Origin: Clostridiales bacterium
GTDB lineage: Bacteria > Bacillota_A > Clostridia > Oscillospirales > Oscillospiraceae
NCBI GenBank assembly: GCA_014799485.1
Contig: JAAVHY010000033.1
Coordinates: 1 to 11,677, forward strand
DNA length: 11,677 nucleotides
Reading direction: 5' to 3'
Position 1 is the first letter of the stretch; the number at the start of each line of letters is the position of its first letter. The notes below the pieces were generated by a model, which was not told where the DNA came from, ran no database searches, and worked only from the letters and a program-made list of their open reading frames with translations. The position numbers were made by a program, and so were the translations under genes. Positions 1 through 5,468 of this stretch are shown piece after piece.

Positions 1-8
1 CTCCAAAA
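1..8 (-). promoter_or_regulatory. Ribosome-binding site of the next gene, probably groEL (off window)
   Basis: On the minus strand the 30 bases after the groES stop end in TTTTGGAG, a usable Shine-Dalgarno sequence at the window edge. groEL normally follows groES directly in Bacillota, so this is probably its ribosome-binding site. The gene itself is not visible, so its identity is inferred from gene order alone. Confidence 0.5.
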
Positions 9-30
9 TATTGAGATGGGTTAACAAAAA

Positions 31-315
31 TTACTCCACGATGGCGAGAATGTCGTTCTGACGGACGATGGTGTACTCCTCGCCGTCCACCTTGACCTCG
101 GTGCCGGAATACTTGCTGGTGAGCACCTTGTCGCCCACCTTCACGGTCATGACGACCTCCTTGCCGTCCACCATGCCGCCGGGGCCCACGGCCACTACCT
201 CGGCCATCTCGGGCTTCTCCTTGGCGCTGGAGGTGAGGATGATGCCGCCCTTGGTGGTCTCCTCGGCCTCCATGGCCTTGAGGATCACGCGGTCAGACAG
301 GGGTTTGAGATTCAT
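31..315 (-). CDS. groES: Co-chaperonin GroES (Hsp10)
   Basis: GroES is the heptameric lid of the cytoplasmic GroEL chaperonin. It caps the folding chamber and drives ATP-dependent protein folding. The 94-residue product has the usual family length and begins MNLKPLSDRVIL, the typical first strand. A mobile loop around residues 18-35 contains GGIIL (23-27), the segment that docks on GroEL, and GPGG around 45-48 marks the roof hairpin. The ATG at 315 is preceded by a strong AGGAGG-type ribosome-binding site (323-330). The gene sits behind a promoter and a perfect CIRCE element, so it should be repressed by HrcA and induced by heat. It is the first gene of a presumed groES-groEL operon whose second gene lies off the left edge. 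Identification is very secure. Confidence 0.98.
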   Translation of the reverse strand: MNLKPLSDRVILKAMEAEETTKGGIILTSSAKEKPEMAEVVAVGPGGMVDGKEVVMTVKVGDKVLTSKYSGTEVKVDGEEYTIVRQNDILAIVE

Positions 316-365
316 AACAGGTTCCTCCTCTTATATGTGATTTGTGTATATACAGTTTGGTGAGG

Positions 366-392
366 TTAGCACTCAAAAAGTCAGAGTGCTAA
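366..392 (-). promoter_or_regulatory. CIRCE operator (HrcA binding site)
   Basis: A perfect inverted repeat, TTAGCACTC-N9-GAGTGCTAA, matches the CIRCE consensus exactly. It lies just downstream of the predicted start of transcription of groES, the usual position for HrcA repression. The element is symmetrical, so strand is given by the gene it controls. Confidence 0.97.
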
Positions 393-403
393 CCACGAGT
401 ATG

Positions 404-432
404 ATAATACCCTCTTTGCCGGAAAAAATCAA
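404..432 (-). promoter_or_regulatory. Sigma-A-type promoter of groES
   Basis: On the minus strand there is a -35 TTGATT (432-427), a 17-nt spacer and a -10 TATTAT (409-404). Transcription would begin near 397, immediately before CIRCE. The DNA upstream (about 441-452) is A/T-rich and could act as an UP element. Confidence 0.8.
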
Positions 433-562
433 CCCCCCATTTCAAAAAATTTGGGGTTCGATCCAAAAATTCACTCCCCGTTCACAATCGCCGTGGCGGA
501 CTGCTAAGTTCTGACAGGTTCTGACCGTCCCGGCGGCCGCAGCCGCGCCCCGGCACGCAAAA

Positions 563-588
563 GTCCCGCCGGCGCGAACCGGCGGGAC
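563..588 (-). terminator. Intrinsic terminator after nrdR
   Basis: A perfect 10-bp stem, GTCCCGCCGG / CCGGCGGGAC, with loop CGCGAA begins 6 bases past the nrdR stop codon. On the minus strand the stem is followed by TTTT (562-559). The GC-rich stem and T-run make a standard rho-independent terminator. Confidence 0.88.
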
Positions 589-594
589 AGGCTT

Positions 595-1050
595 TTATTT
601 TTCCTCCAGCAGCTTGGTCAGCTCCGCCATGAAGGTATTGAGATCCTTGAACTGGCGGTAAACCGAGGCGAAACGGACATAGGACACCTCGTCCACCCCC
701 TTCAGCTTTTCCATCACCAGCTCGCCGATCTCGGTGCTGGGCACCTCCCGCTCCATCTCGTTCTGGAGGGACTGCTCGATCTCGCTTGCCAGCCGCTCCA
801 AGGTGGATGTGGGCACCGAACGCTTCTCGCAGGCCTTGAGCATACTGCCCAGAAGCTTGTTCCGGTCAAAGGCCTGGCGGCTGCCGTCCCGCTTGATGAC
901 CATCAGGGGCAGGCTCTCCATGATCTCATAAGTAGTGAAGCGCTTCCGGCAGGCAAGGCACTCCCGGCGGCGGCGGATGCTGCTCCCCTCATCGGCGGGG
1001 CGGGAGTCCACCACCTTGCTCTCCAAATGGGCACAATATGGGCATTTCAC
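595..1050 (-). CDS. nrdR: Transcriptional repressor NrdR
   Basis: NrdR is a nucleotide-sensing repressor of ribonucleotide reductase genes. From the GTG at 1050 the product has 151 residues, the family's usual length. It starts (M)KCPYC, with the zinc-ribbon cysteines at 3, 6, 31 and 34 (CPYC...CLAC) and the typical SKVVDSR at 11-17. An ATP-cone domain follows from about residue 49 ([16 protein letters not shown]). A longer reading from an ATG at 1095 would add 15 residues, but that codon lies upstream of the expected transcription start, next to the -10 box. The GTG at 1050 has a strong AAGGAAGG site (1059-1066) eight bases upstream. The gene is monocistronic, with its own promoter and terminator. 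I see no clear NrdR box in front of it. Confidence 0.96.
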   Translation of the reverse strand: MKCPYCAHLESKVVDSRPADEGSSIRRRRECLACRKRFTTYEIMESLPLMVIKRDGSRQAFDRNKLLGSMLKACEKRSVPTSTLERLASEIEQSLQNEMEREVPSTEIGELVMEKLKGVDEVSYVRFASVYRQFKDLNTFMAELTKLLEEK

Positions 1051-1095
1051 AACAGCATCCTTCCTTTCCGGATCGTGATCCATGGGCTCGTCCAT

Positions 1096-1104
1096 ATTAT
1101 AGCA
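1096..1104 (-). promoter_or_regulatory. Extended -10 promoter of nrdR
   Basis: On the minus strand TGCTATAAT gives a perfect TATAAT (1101-1096) with the TG extension. No good -35 is seen at 17 nt, which suits an extended -10 promoter. Transcription would begin near 1089, leaving a leader of about 39 nt to the GTG start of nrdR. Confidence 0.72.
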
Positions 1105-1151
1105 TAGGGTATCATAAATGGGTACTATTTTTTAAAAAATTTTTCCAGCCT

Positions 1152-1181
1152 GTATAACCGGGGAAAAAGGGTGGCATACTG
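1152..1181 (+). promoter_or_regulatory. Possible sigma-G-type sporulation promoter
   Basis: GTATA (1152-1156), 18 bases, then CATACTG (1175-1181) fits the Bacillus sigma-G pattern GHATR-N18-CATNNTA with one mismatch. It sits directly in front of the Asn/Gln-rich small gene. The implied leader is short, about 14 nt, which is a weakness. No convincing sigma-A promoter is seen for that gene. This is a suggestion from pattern matching only. Confidence 0.4.
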
Positions 1182-1201
1182 TCCTGCGTGAGGTGATAAT
1201 C

Positions 1202-1348
1202 ATGGATAACCGCAATTTCAACAATTCTGAAAACAAGAACCAGCAGAACGGCCAGAACAAGAGCCAGCAGAACAAGAACCAGCAGAACGGCCAGAACAAG
1301 AAGGACTCCAACAACCCCGAGAACCGGAACAACAGCCGGGGCTACTGA
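1202..1348 (+). CDS. Asn/Gln-rich 48-residue repeat protein, unknown
   Basis: This short gene has an ATG at 1202 behind a GAGGTGAT ribosome-binding site (1190-1197) at good spacing. The product is 48 residues, made mostly of Asn, Gln and Lys, with no hydrophobic core, signal or membrane segment, so it is probably disordered. The decapeptide NKNQQNGQNK occurs twice (residues 11-20 and 24-33), encoded by two identical 30-base DNA copies. The tail is NNSRGY. The composition recalls gamma-type small acid-soluble spore proteins, and a possible forespore-type promoter lies upstream, but I cannot match it to a known family. A terminator-like hairpin follows at 1362-1383. That it is a real gene rests on the ribosome-binding site, clean termination and its position in an otherwise empty stretch. 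Confidence 0.7.
   Translation: MDNRNFNNSENKNQQNGQNKSQQNKNQQNGQNKKDSNNPENRNNSRGY
1232..1300 (+). repeat. Two identical 30-bp direct repeats inside the Asn/Gln-rich gene
   Basis: Positions 1232-1261 and 1271-1300 are identical at the DNA level, with a period of 39 bases (13 codons). Identity at synonymous positions suggests recent duplication or slippage, so copy number may vary between strains. Confidence 0.9.
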
Positions 1349-1361
1349 GTTGGGCGGGAAG

Positions 1362-1383
1362 CGGAGGGCGGCTGCGCCCTCCG
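1362..1383 (+). terminator. Terminator or attenuator hairpin between two small genes
   Basis: CGGAGGGCG and CGCCCTCCG form a 9-bp stem with a GCTG loop, followed by TTTCTGCTTT on the plus strand. It begins 13 bases after the stop of the Asn/Gln-rich gene and ends 12 bases before the ribosome-binding site of the next gene. It may end the first transcript or reduce read-through into the second gene. Confidence 0.72.
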
Positions 1384-1409
1384 TTTCTGCTTTGTAAGGA
1401 GGAAACGCC

Positions 1410-1601
1410 ATGAAGCGCAAAAAGCCCGATGAGCGGGAGCTGGCGGCCCGGGATCCCCAGTACCGTCCGCCCCCCTACGAGGATCTGTCCAGCCTGGTGG
1501 CGGGACGGATGCAGGCCGGCCCCCAGTCCACACCCCCCAGGGCGGGGTTCGACCTGGACGAGTGGCAGGACCCGGAGCTGTTCCACTCCCCGGAGCTGTA
1601 A
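1410..1601 (+). CDS. Small hypothetical protein (63 aa)
   Basis: An ATG at 1410 follows a perfect AAGGAGG ribosome-binding site (1396-1402) at 7 nt, which is the main support for a real gene. The product begins with a basic stretch, MKRKKPDERELAAR, then has a Pro/Tyr-rich part (YRPPPYEDL) and an acidic, aromatic end (DLDEWQDPELFHSPEL). There is no signal peptide, membrane segment or metal-binding motif. I do not recognise the family. No separate promoter is obvious, so expression may come from read-through of the preceding small gene. A strong bidirectional terminator follows. Confidence 0.68.
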   Translation: MKRKKPDERELAARDPQYRPPPYEDLSSLVAGRMQAGPQSTPPRAGFDLDEWQDPELFHSPEL

Positions 1602-1647
1602 GGAAGCGCGAGGATAGACGCGCCCCGGCGGAGCGTGACAACGAAAC

Positions 1648-1679
1648 GGAGCGGCAGGGCCAAAAGGCCCTGCCGCTCC
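1648..1679. terminator. Bidirectional terminator between convergent genes
   Basis: A perfect 14-bp stem (1648-1661 / 1666-1679) with an AAAA loop lies between the plus-strand small gene and the minus-strand acetyltransferase gene. T-rich tracts flank it on both strands (TGCTTGTC on plus, GTTTCGTTGTC on minus), although neither is a pure T-run. It probably serves both transcripts. Confidence 0.82.
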
Positions 1680-1685
1680 TGCTTG

Positions 1686-2540
1686 TCAATCCCTTACGCA
1701 CTTCTTCGCGTACTCACCCCGAGCCGCTTCCCGAAACCCGAGCGATTCATACAAAAAGCGGGCTTTATTTCCAACCACACAGTACAGATAGGGCTTGCCG
1801 TGCCCTTTTTCCAAAAGCCTGTTGACCAAAAACTGGACGAACCCTTTTCCCAGCCCTTTGCCCTGCCGGGATATCTTGATCGCCACACAGGACAATTCCG
1901 CGCCGTCCAGACAGGCGTAGCCGACGATCTCATCCCCCAGCACGTATACATACCGCTCCCCCGCCGTATCCGCCCAGCGCCGCCTCATTTCGGCGCTCGG
2001 CTCCTCCGGGGCCGAATTTGGAAAGCATCCTGTGCCAACGCGCATTTGGTGAAACGCTTCGGCGGACAATTTTTGCGCTTCCTCGTAATCCTCATCCCTG
2101 TATTGACGTATGGGCAATGGCCGCTCTTCAAAAGCCCCTCCCGTATACTCCATATACGCCGAGGAAAACTCTTTTGTGAACCCACAGGCTTTCGCGAATT
2201 CCCGCGCCGCTTCGCCGTTGACGTCATAGCACGTTGTAATGTCCCTCAACTTTGACGCGTCCAGCCGCCGCTCCGACATCCGGGCCGCCGCCCGTCCATA
2301 GCCCCGGTTCCTGTACCTGGGAAAGATGTAAACGTATAAGAAAGCATTTGCCTCTCCACATATATAGGACAGCCCCACGACCTCGTCCTGACGGCATACG
2401 GCATATACATCCTCATCGTTTTCAGACACCGCGCCATAGAACTCAGCGTCGGCGTCTTCCCTGTCTATCATAGATAAATACTCAGACGCGGTTTGGAGCT
2501 TGCGGATCTCCACGTCTTTTGCGTCCACTTCATTTCGCAT
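1686..2540 (-). CDS. Tandem two-domain GNAT N-acetyltransferase
   Basis: GNAT enzymes transfer an acetyl group from acetyl-CoA to an amine; the substrate here is unknown. The 284-residue protein contains two GNAT repeats. The first spans about residues 10-132, with the acetyl-CoA loop RYRNRGYGRAA (75-85) and the C-terminal motif NGEAAREFAKACGF (108-121). The second spans about 142-280, with SRQGKGLGKG (224-233) and NKARFLYESLGF (258-269). The ATG at 2540 is 15 bases past the barstar stop and has only a weak GGGTG site, so it is probably translated by coupling as the third gene of the barnase-barstar operon. Its codons look more AT-rich than those of the two genes before it. It could be an unrelated passenger or could modify something connected with the RNase system. 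Confidence 0.88.
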   Translation of the reverse strand: MRNEVDAKDVEIRKLQTASEYLSMIDREDADAEFYGAVSENDEDVYAVCRQDEVVGLSYICGEANAFLYVYIFPRYRNRGYGRAAARMSERRLDASKLRDITTCYDVNGEAAREFAKACGFTKEFSSAYMEYTGGAFEERPLPIRQYRDEDYEEAQKLSAEAFHQMRVGTGCFPNSAPEEPSAEMRRRWADTAGERYVYVLGDEIVGYACLDGAELSCVAIKISRQGKGLGKGFVQFLVNRLLEKGHGKPYLYCVVGNKARFLYESLGFREAARGEYAKKCVRD

Positions 2541-2555
2541 ATGCGCACCCGCCGC

Positions 2556-2819
2556 TCAACCGGCCTCCAGCTCCAGCCAGGGGGCCTCCGCCGCCGCGTC
2601 CTCCAGCACCCGCAGCAGACGGCAGCCAAAGTCCGTCCCCTCCATCTCCGCCCGGTGGAACACCTCCAGCCGCACCGGCCGGCCCAGGTCCGTCAGGCAG
2701 TCATACAGGGCGTCCAGGTTCCGCCCCCACCACTCCGGCAGGCACAGCGCCCGCCCCAGCAGCTCCATAGCCTCTTCCCGGACACACAGCCGGGCGCCAT
2801 CCAATCTGATCGTCTCCAT
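2556..2819 (-). CDS. Barstar-family ribonuclease inhibitor
   Basis: Barstar binds barnase-type RNases and plugs their active site, protecting the producing cell's cytoplasm. The 87-residue product has the barstar length and the hallmark segment LPEWWGRNLDALYDCL (27-42), which aligns with Bacillus barstar LPEYYGENLDALWDCL. D36 and D40 correspond to barstar D35 and D39, the key contacts with barnase, and D74 stands in for E76. The barnase stop codon TGA at 2824-2822 lies inside the start region. A GTG at 2825 overlaps it, but GGGGAG upstream is correctly spaced (8 nt) only for the ATG at 2819, so I chose that. Tight linkage to the nuclease gene confirms the pairing. Confidence 0.92.
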   Translation of the reverse strand: METIRLDGARLCVREEAMELLGRALCLPEWWGRNLDALYDCLTDLGRPVRLEVFHRAEMEGTDFGCRLLRVLEDAAAEAPWLELEAG

Positions 2820-2821
2820 CG

Positions 2822-3430
2822 TCACGGCTCCCCATAAAGCAGTTCAAAGCTCTCATAGTGGTCCCCTGTGTAATAGATCAGCCCATCGTTGGAGTAGACG
2901 ATCCGCTTGGCCCCCCGGGAGGAGGCGCCGACGGTGTCAATGTCGCACTCCTGGTAGCTCCGGCCCGCCGCCTCGGGCAGCAGGCCCTCGTAATTGCCGA
3001 ACCGGCTGCCGCCGATGGCCGTCCCCTCCCCGGTATAGCGCTCCACACTGCCCCCGGTCCAACCCTTGTCCTGGGCCTGACGCTTGGTGACATAGTTGTC
3101 CGGCAGATGGCCATAGAGGTGGAGATACAGCGCCACCTCCTCCTTGGAGCTGTACCAACCGTCCTCGGTGACAGCGGGGGCCTCGCTCTCCGGGGGCTGT
3201 GCCTCGGTGGGCTGTGGTGTTTCGGCGGGTTGTGCCTCAGAGGGCTGGGACTCGGGCAGCCGCGTCCCGGCAGGCGGCTGGGCGGGCGTTTCCTCCACGG
3301 CCGCGCCGAGGGCGGGCTCCGTCCCGGCGGGGAGAACAGAGCTGTCCGCCCCGGGGCCGCCGCAGGCGGTAAGCGTCAAGGCCCATACCAGGGCCAATAG
3401 AAGGGCTGAAATCCGTTTTAGTTTTATCAT
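2822..3430 (-). CDS. Lipoprotein barnase-type ribonuclease (guanyl-specific RNase family)
   Basis: From the ATG at 3430 the product has 202 residues: a lipoprotein signal peptide with lipobox LTAC (20-23), a Pro/Glu/Gln-rich linker (about 30-88), and a complete barnase domain (about 92-202). Landmarks shared with Bacillus barnase include LPDNYVTK (109-116) and SNDGLIYYTGDHYESF (180-195). Active-site residues K27, E73, R83, R87 and H102 of barnase correspond to K116, E161, R172, R176 and H191, so it should cleave RNA. R59 of barnase, which contributes to RNA and barstar binding, is a tyrosine here (Y147), and there is one extra residue before R172. Bacillus barnase is secreted freely, whereas this one should be anchored to the outer face of the membrane. 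In-frame TTG (3451) and GTG (3439) starts are possible alternatives. Confidence 0.93.
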   Translation of the reverse strand: MIKLKRISALLLALVWALTLTACGGPGADSSVLPAGTEPALGAAVEETPAQPPAGTRLPESQPSEAQPAETPQPTEAQPPESEAPAVTEDGWYSSKEEVALYLHLYGHLPDNYVTKRQAQDKGWTGGSVERYTGEGTAIGGSRFGNYEGLLPEAAGRSYQECDIDTVGASSRGAKRIVYSNDGLIYYTGDHYESFELLYGEP

Positions 3431-3487
3431 TTTGATCACTCGATCCCACAAAAAATAGGCGCGCGTTCACATTTCCGCGTCACCTGT

Positions 3488-3516
3488 ATGATACGATACC
3501 CGCCGCCGCCTGTCAA
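3488..3516 (-). promoter_or_regulatory. Promoter of the barnase-barstar operon
   Basis: On the minus strand a consensus -35 TTGACA (3516-3511), 17-nt spacer and -10 TATCAT (3493-3488) give a strong sigma-A-type promoter. Transcription would begin near 3481, about 50 nt before the ATG. It is divergent from the promoter of the AAA+ gene. Confidence 0.82.
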
Positions 3517-3528
3517 CCTGTTTTCCCC

Positions 3529-3557
3529 TTGCGGCTTTGCGGAAAAAGGATTATAAT
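3529..3557 (+). promoter_or_regulatory. Promoter of the AAA+ gene
   Basis: TTGCGG (3529-3534), a 17-nt spacer and a perfect TATAAT (3552-3557) lie 42 bases before the chosen ATG. Its -35 is only 12 bases from that of the divergent barnase promoter, so the two units share one regulatory region. Confidence 0.8.
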
Positions 3558-3598
3558 AGACCCGAACCAACGCCAAGAGAAAAAGGAGCGTGCCCGCC

Positions 3599-5074
3599 AT
3601 GTCCCAGCCCATGACCCCCGCCGCCGTCCACAAGCAGTATGACGAGGCCATGACCGCATTCCGCCGTCAGATCGCGGACCCCGCCGCCCGGGTGGCCTTC
3701 GGCCGGGAGGCCGACGGCTTTATGCGCCAGTGCGCCTGCGGCGTATGGCACGCCGACGAGGGGATGAGCCCCCGTCATGTGGAATACTATAACGCCATCT
3801 ACTCCAAGGGCAACCCGGTGCCCACCGTTATGTACTGGGAGCTTGCCTCCGCCGTGGGGGACTACCCCGGCTTCGCGCTGCCCAGCCTCTTCCGCCGTCT
3901 GGTCCAGGCCGATCTGGAGCGGGGAAGCAGCCAGAGCCGCCGGTTTGTGGATACCTTCACCCTGATGCTGCTGCTGTTTGCCGCCGTGGACGGCAAGGTG
4001 AGCGAGGCGGAAGCGGGGTTTGTCAACACCTGCGCCGACTCCCTGTCCGCCTTCTGTGACCACGCCGGGGTGGCCGGGGGCAAGTCCGGGCTGGATGTAA
4101 ACGAGTTCGTGGCCCGCCGCACCGACGGCGCCCCCGTCAAGACGGGCAGGCCGGAGGACGAGGCGGTCTCCCCCGCCCCCGCCAAAGCGGGGGCCGAAAA
4201 AAAGGAAGACCCCCCCGCCGAGCAGCAGCCGACGCTGGAGGAACTGCTGGCCGAGCTGGACGGGCTGTGCGGGCTGGACAAGGTGAAGGAGGACGTGAAG
4301 GGCCTCATCAACCTGGTGAAAGTGCGCAAGCTGCGTCAGGAGGCGGGACTGCCCGTGCCCCCCATGTCGCTGCACCTGGTGTTCATGGGCAATCCCGGCA
4401 CTGGCAAGACCACCGTGGCCCGCCTGCTGGCCAAGATCTACCACGCCGTGGGCGTATTGAGCAAGGGGCAGCTGGTGGAGGTGGACCGCTCCGGGCTGGT
4501 GGCGGGCTTCGTGGGCCAGACCGCCCTCAAGACCCAGGAGGTGGTGGACAAGGCCCTTGGCGGGGTGCTGTTCATCGACGAGGCCTACGCCCTGGCCAAC
4601 CAGGACAACGCCAACGACTTCGGCCGGGAGGCCATTGAGGTCCTGCTCAAAGGCATGGAGGACCACCGGGACGACCTCATCGTCATCGTGGCGGGGTACA
4701 CCGACCTGATGGGGGACTTTATCCACGCCAACCCCGGGCTGGAGAGCCGGTTCAACAAATACTTCTATTTTGAGGACTACGACGGCGGGCAGCTGGCTGA
4801 GATCTTCCGGTCCGTGTGCAAGAAAAACGGGTATGTCCTGGACGACGAAGCGGACAAGGCCGCGGCAGAGGCATTCCAGGTGATGTACGACCGCCGGGAC
4901 GAAAACTTCGGCAACGCCCGGGACGTGCGCAACGTGTTTGAAGCGGCGGTGGCCCGCCAGGCCAACCGGGTGGCCGCCATGGAGGCGCCCCAAAAGGCGG
5001 ACCTGATGGCGCTGACGGTGTCCGACCTGGATCTGGAGGACGGGGACGGAAATTCAGAAGTTCCTGCGGAATGA
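3599..5074 (+). CDS. CbxX/CfxQ (SpoVK-like) AAA+ ATPase with TerB-like N-terminal region
   Basis: The 491-residue protein has two parts. Residues 1-165 form a helical region whose second half (LFAAVDGKVSEAEAGF, near 127-142) resembles TerB-like domains, with acidic residues in a helix hairpin. A Pro/Ala/Glu linker (about 175-210) leads to a CbxX/CfxQ-type AAA+ module. That module has Walker A GNPGTGKT (264-271), Walker B VLFIDE (323-328), an arginine finger in ESRFNK (R384) and sensor-2 GNARDVRN near 440. Such ATPases form hexamers that remodel partners; relatives include Rubisco activase CbbX and sporulation protein SpoVK. The ATG at 3599 is 10 nt from AAAGGAG; a GTG at 3590 is too close to it. 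The gene is monocistronic and cytoplasmic. Its partner is unknown. Confidence 0.88.
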   Translation: MSQPMTPAAVHKQYDEAMTAFRRQIADPAARVAFGREADGFMRQCACGVWHADEGMSPRHVEYYNAIYSKGNPVPTVMYWELASAVGDYPGFALPSLFRRLVQADLERGSSQSRRFVDTFTLMLLLFAAVDGKVSEAEAGFVNTCADSLSAFCDHAGVAGGKSGLDVNEFVARRTDGAPVKTGRPEDEAVSPAPAKAGAEKKEDPPAEQQPTLEELLAELDGLCGLDKVKEDVKGLINLVKVRKLRQEAGLPVPPMSLHLVFMGNPGTGKTTVARLLAKIYHAVGVLSKGQLVEVDRSGLVAGFVGQTALKTQEVVDKALGGVLFIDEAYALANQDNANDFGREAIEVLLKGMEDHRDDLIVIVAGYTDLMGDFIHANPGLESRFNKYFYFEDYDGGQLAEIFRSVCKKNGYVLDDEADKAAAEAFQVMYDRRDENFGNARDVRNVFEAAVARQANRVAAMEAPQKADLMALTVSDLDLEDGDGNSEVPAE

Positions 5075-5077
5075 CCC

Positions 5078-5106
5078 TTGCGTTTGGGAGGCGGATGTGA
5101 TATAAT
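5078..5106 (+). promoter_or_regulatory. Promoter of the tRNA-Leu gene
   Basis: TTGCGT (5078-5083), 17 nt, TATAAT (5101-5106). Transcription would begin near 5113, seven bases before the mature tRNA. The -35 box begins 4 bases after the AAA+ stop codon. Confidence 0.8.
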
Positions 5107-5119
5107 GCCTCCTGCGCAC

Positions 5120-5207
5120 GCCGGTGTGATGGAATTGGTAGACGTGACGGACTCAAAATCCGTTGGGCTAATCCCCCGTGTGGGTTCGAGTCCCACCACC
5201 GGCACCA
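5120..5207 (+). tRNA. tRNA-Leu (anticodon CAA)
   Basis: Acceptor strands GCCGGTG (5120-5126) and CACCGGC (5197-5203) pair perfectly, followed by discriminator A and an encoded CCA (5205-5207). The anticodon stem ACGGA / TCCGT encloses the loop CTCAAAA, giving anticodon CAA (5154-5156), which reads UUG. The T arm is GTGGG-TTCGAGT-CCCAC (5180-5196). The long variable region (about 5164-5179) marks a class II tRNA, as expected for leucine. It has its own promoter and terminator. Confidence 0.97.
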
Positions 5208-5208
5208 C

Positions 5209-5245
5209 GTCGCCGCAAGCGCCATATCGCTTGCGGCGACTTTTT
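5209..5245 (+). terminator. Intrinsic terminator of tRNA-Leu
   Basis: A perfect 13-bp stem (5209-5221 / 5228-5240) with loop CCATAT is followed directly by TTTTT. It begins two bases after the CCA end of the tRNA. Confidence 0.95.
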
Positions 5246-5371
5246 CAAAGTCACCGCTCGCTCATTCTGCTGCGGCTCCTCTCCCCACGCGCCCCGCTTC
5301 GCTGGGCTCGCGCGGGGGCCCCGTTTTGTCGGGCTTCGAAAAAGCATTTTTGCAACATTGAGCCAACGGCA
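5246..5371. other. Intergenic segment without a gene, possibly a dispersed repeat
   Basis: No coding region with a start and ribosome-binding site is seen here. The segment has C-rich runs and self-complementary parts: GCGCCCCGC near 5290 can pair with the GCGCGGGG run near 5310. This kind of GC-rich hairpin spacer beside a tRNA gene could be a dispersed repeat, but only one copy is present in this window. Confidence 0.35.
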
Positions 5372-5407
5372 AAAATCGACAGGTTTCGATGAAAACCTGT
5401 CGATTTT
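5372..5407. terminator. Terminator, mainly for the nagA-oxidoreductase operon
   Basis: A perfect 15-bp stem (5372-5386 / 5393-5407) with loop CGATGA carries A-runs on one side and T-runs on the other, so it can act in both directions. It lies about 60 bases beyond the stop of the minus-strand oxidoreductase gene. Confidence 0.9.
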
Positions 5408-5468
5408 ATTTTTATTGGCCCAATTCCATCAAGAAGCTCTCATCGCGTAAATGCACCTGGATTTTCTA

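Noticed and set aside
1112..1586. Minus-strand frames of 102 and 122 codons over the Asn/Gln-rich gene
   Set aside because: Long Leu/Val or Ser/Cys runs are the antisense of the Asn/Gln repeats. The plus-strand reading has a ribosome-binding site and terminator.
2858..3400. 180-codon plus-strand frame opposite the barnase gene
   Set aside because: It is Gly/Leu/Arg-rich antisense sequence. The minus-strand barnase has a full active site, so the plus frame is a shadow.
3551..4993. 480-codon open frame on the minus strand across the AAA+ gene
   Set aside because: It is the antisense shadow of the AAA+ gene, created by high GC at third codon positions. It is His/Gly/Val-rich and lacks a ribosome-binding site.
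5120..5245. Integrated phage or plasmid at the tRNA-Leu gene
   Set aside because: No integrase, phage gene or second copy of the tRNA 3' end is visible. Only the mild composition shift remains, so no mobile element is called.
5078..5450. Plus-strand frames running through the tRNA-Leu gene and its terminator
   Set aside because: They overlap a structurally perfect tRNA and terminator; translation there is not credible.
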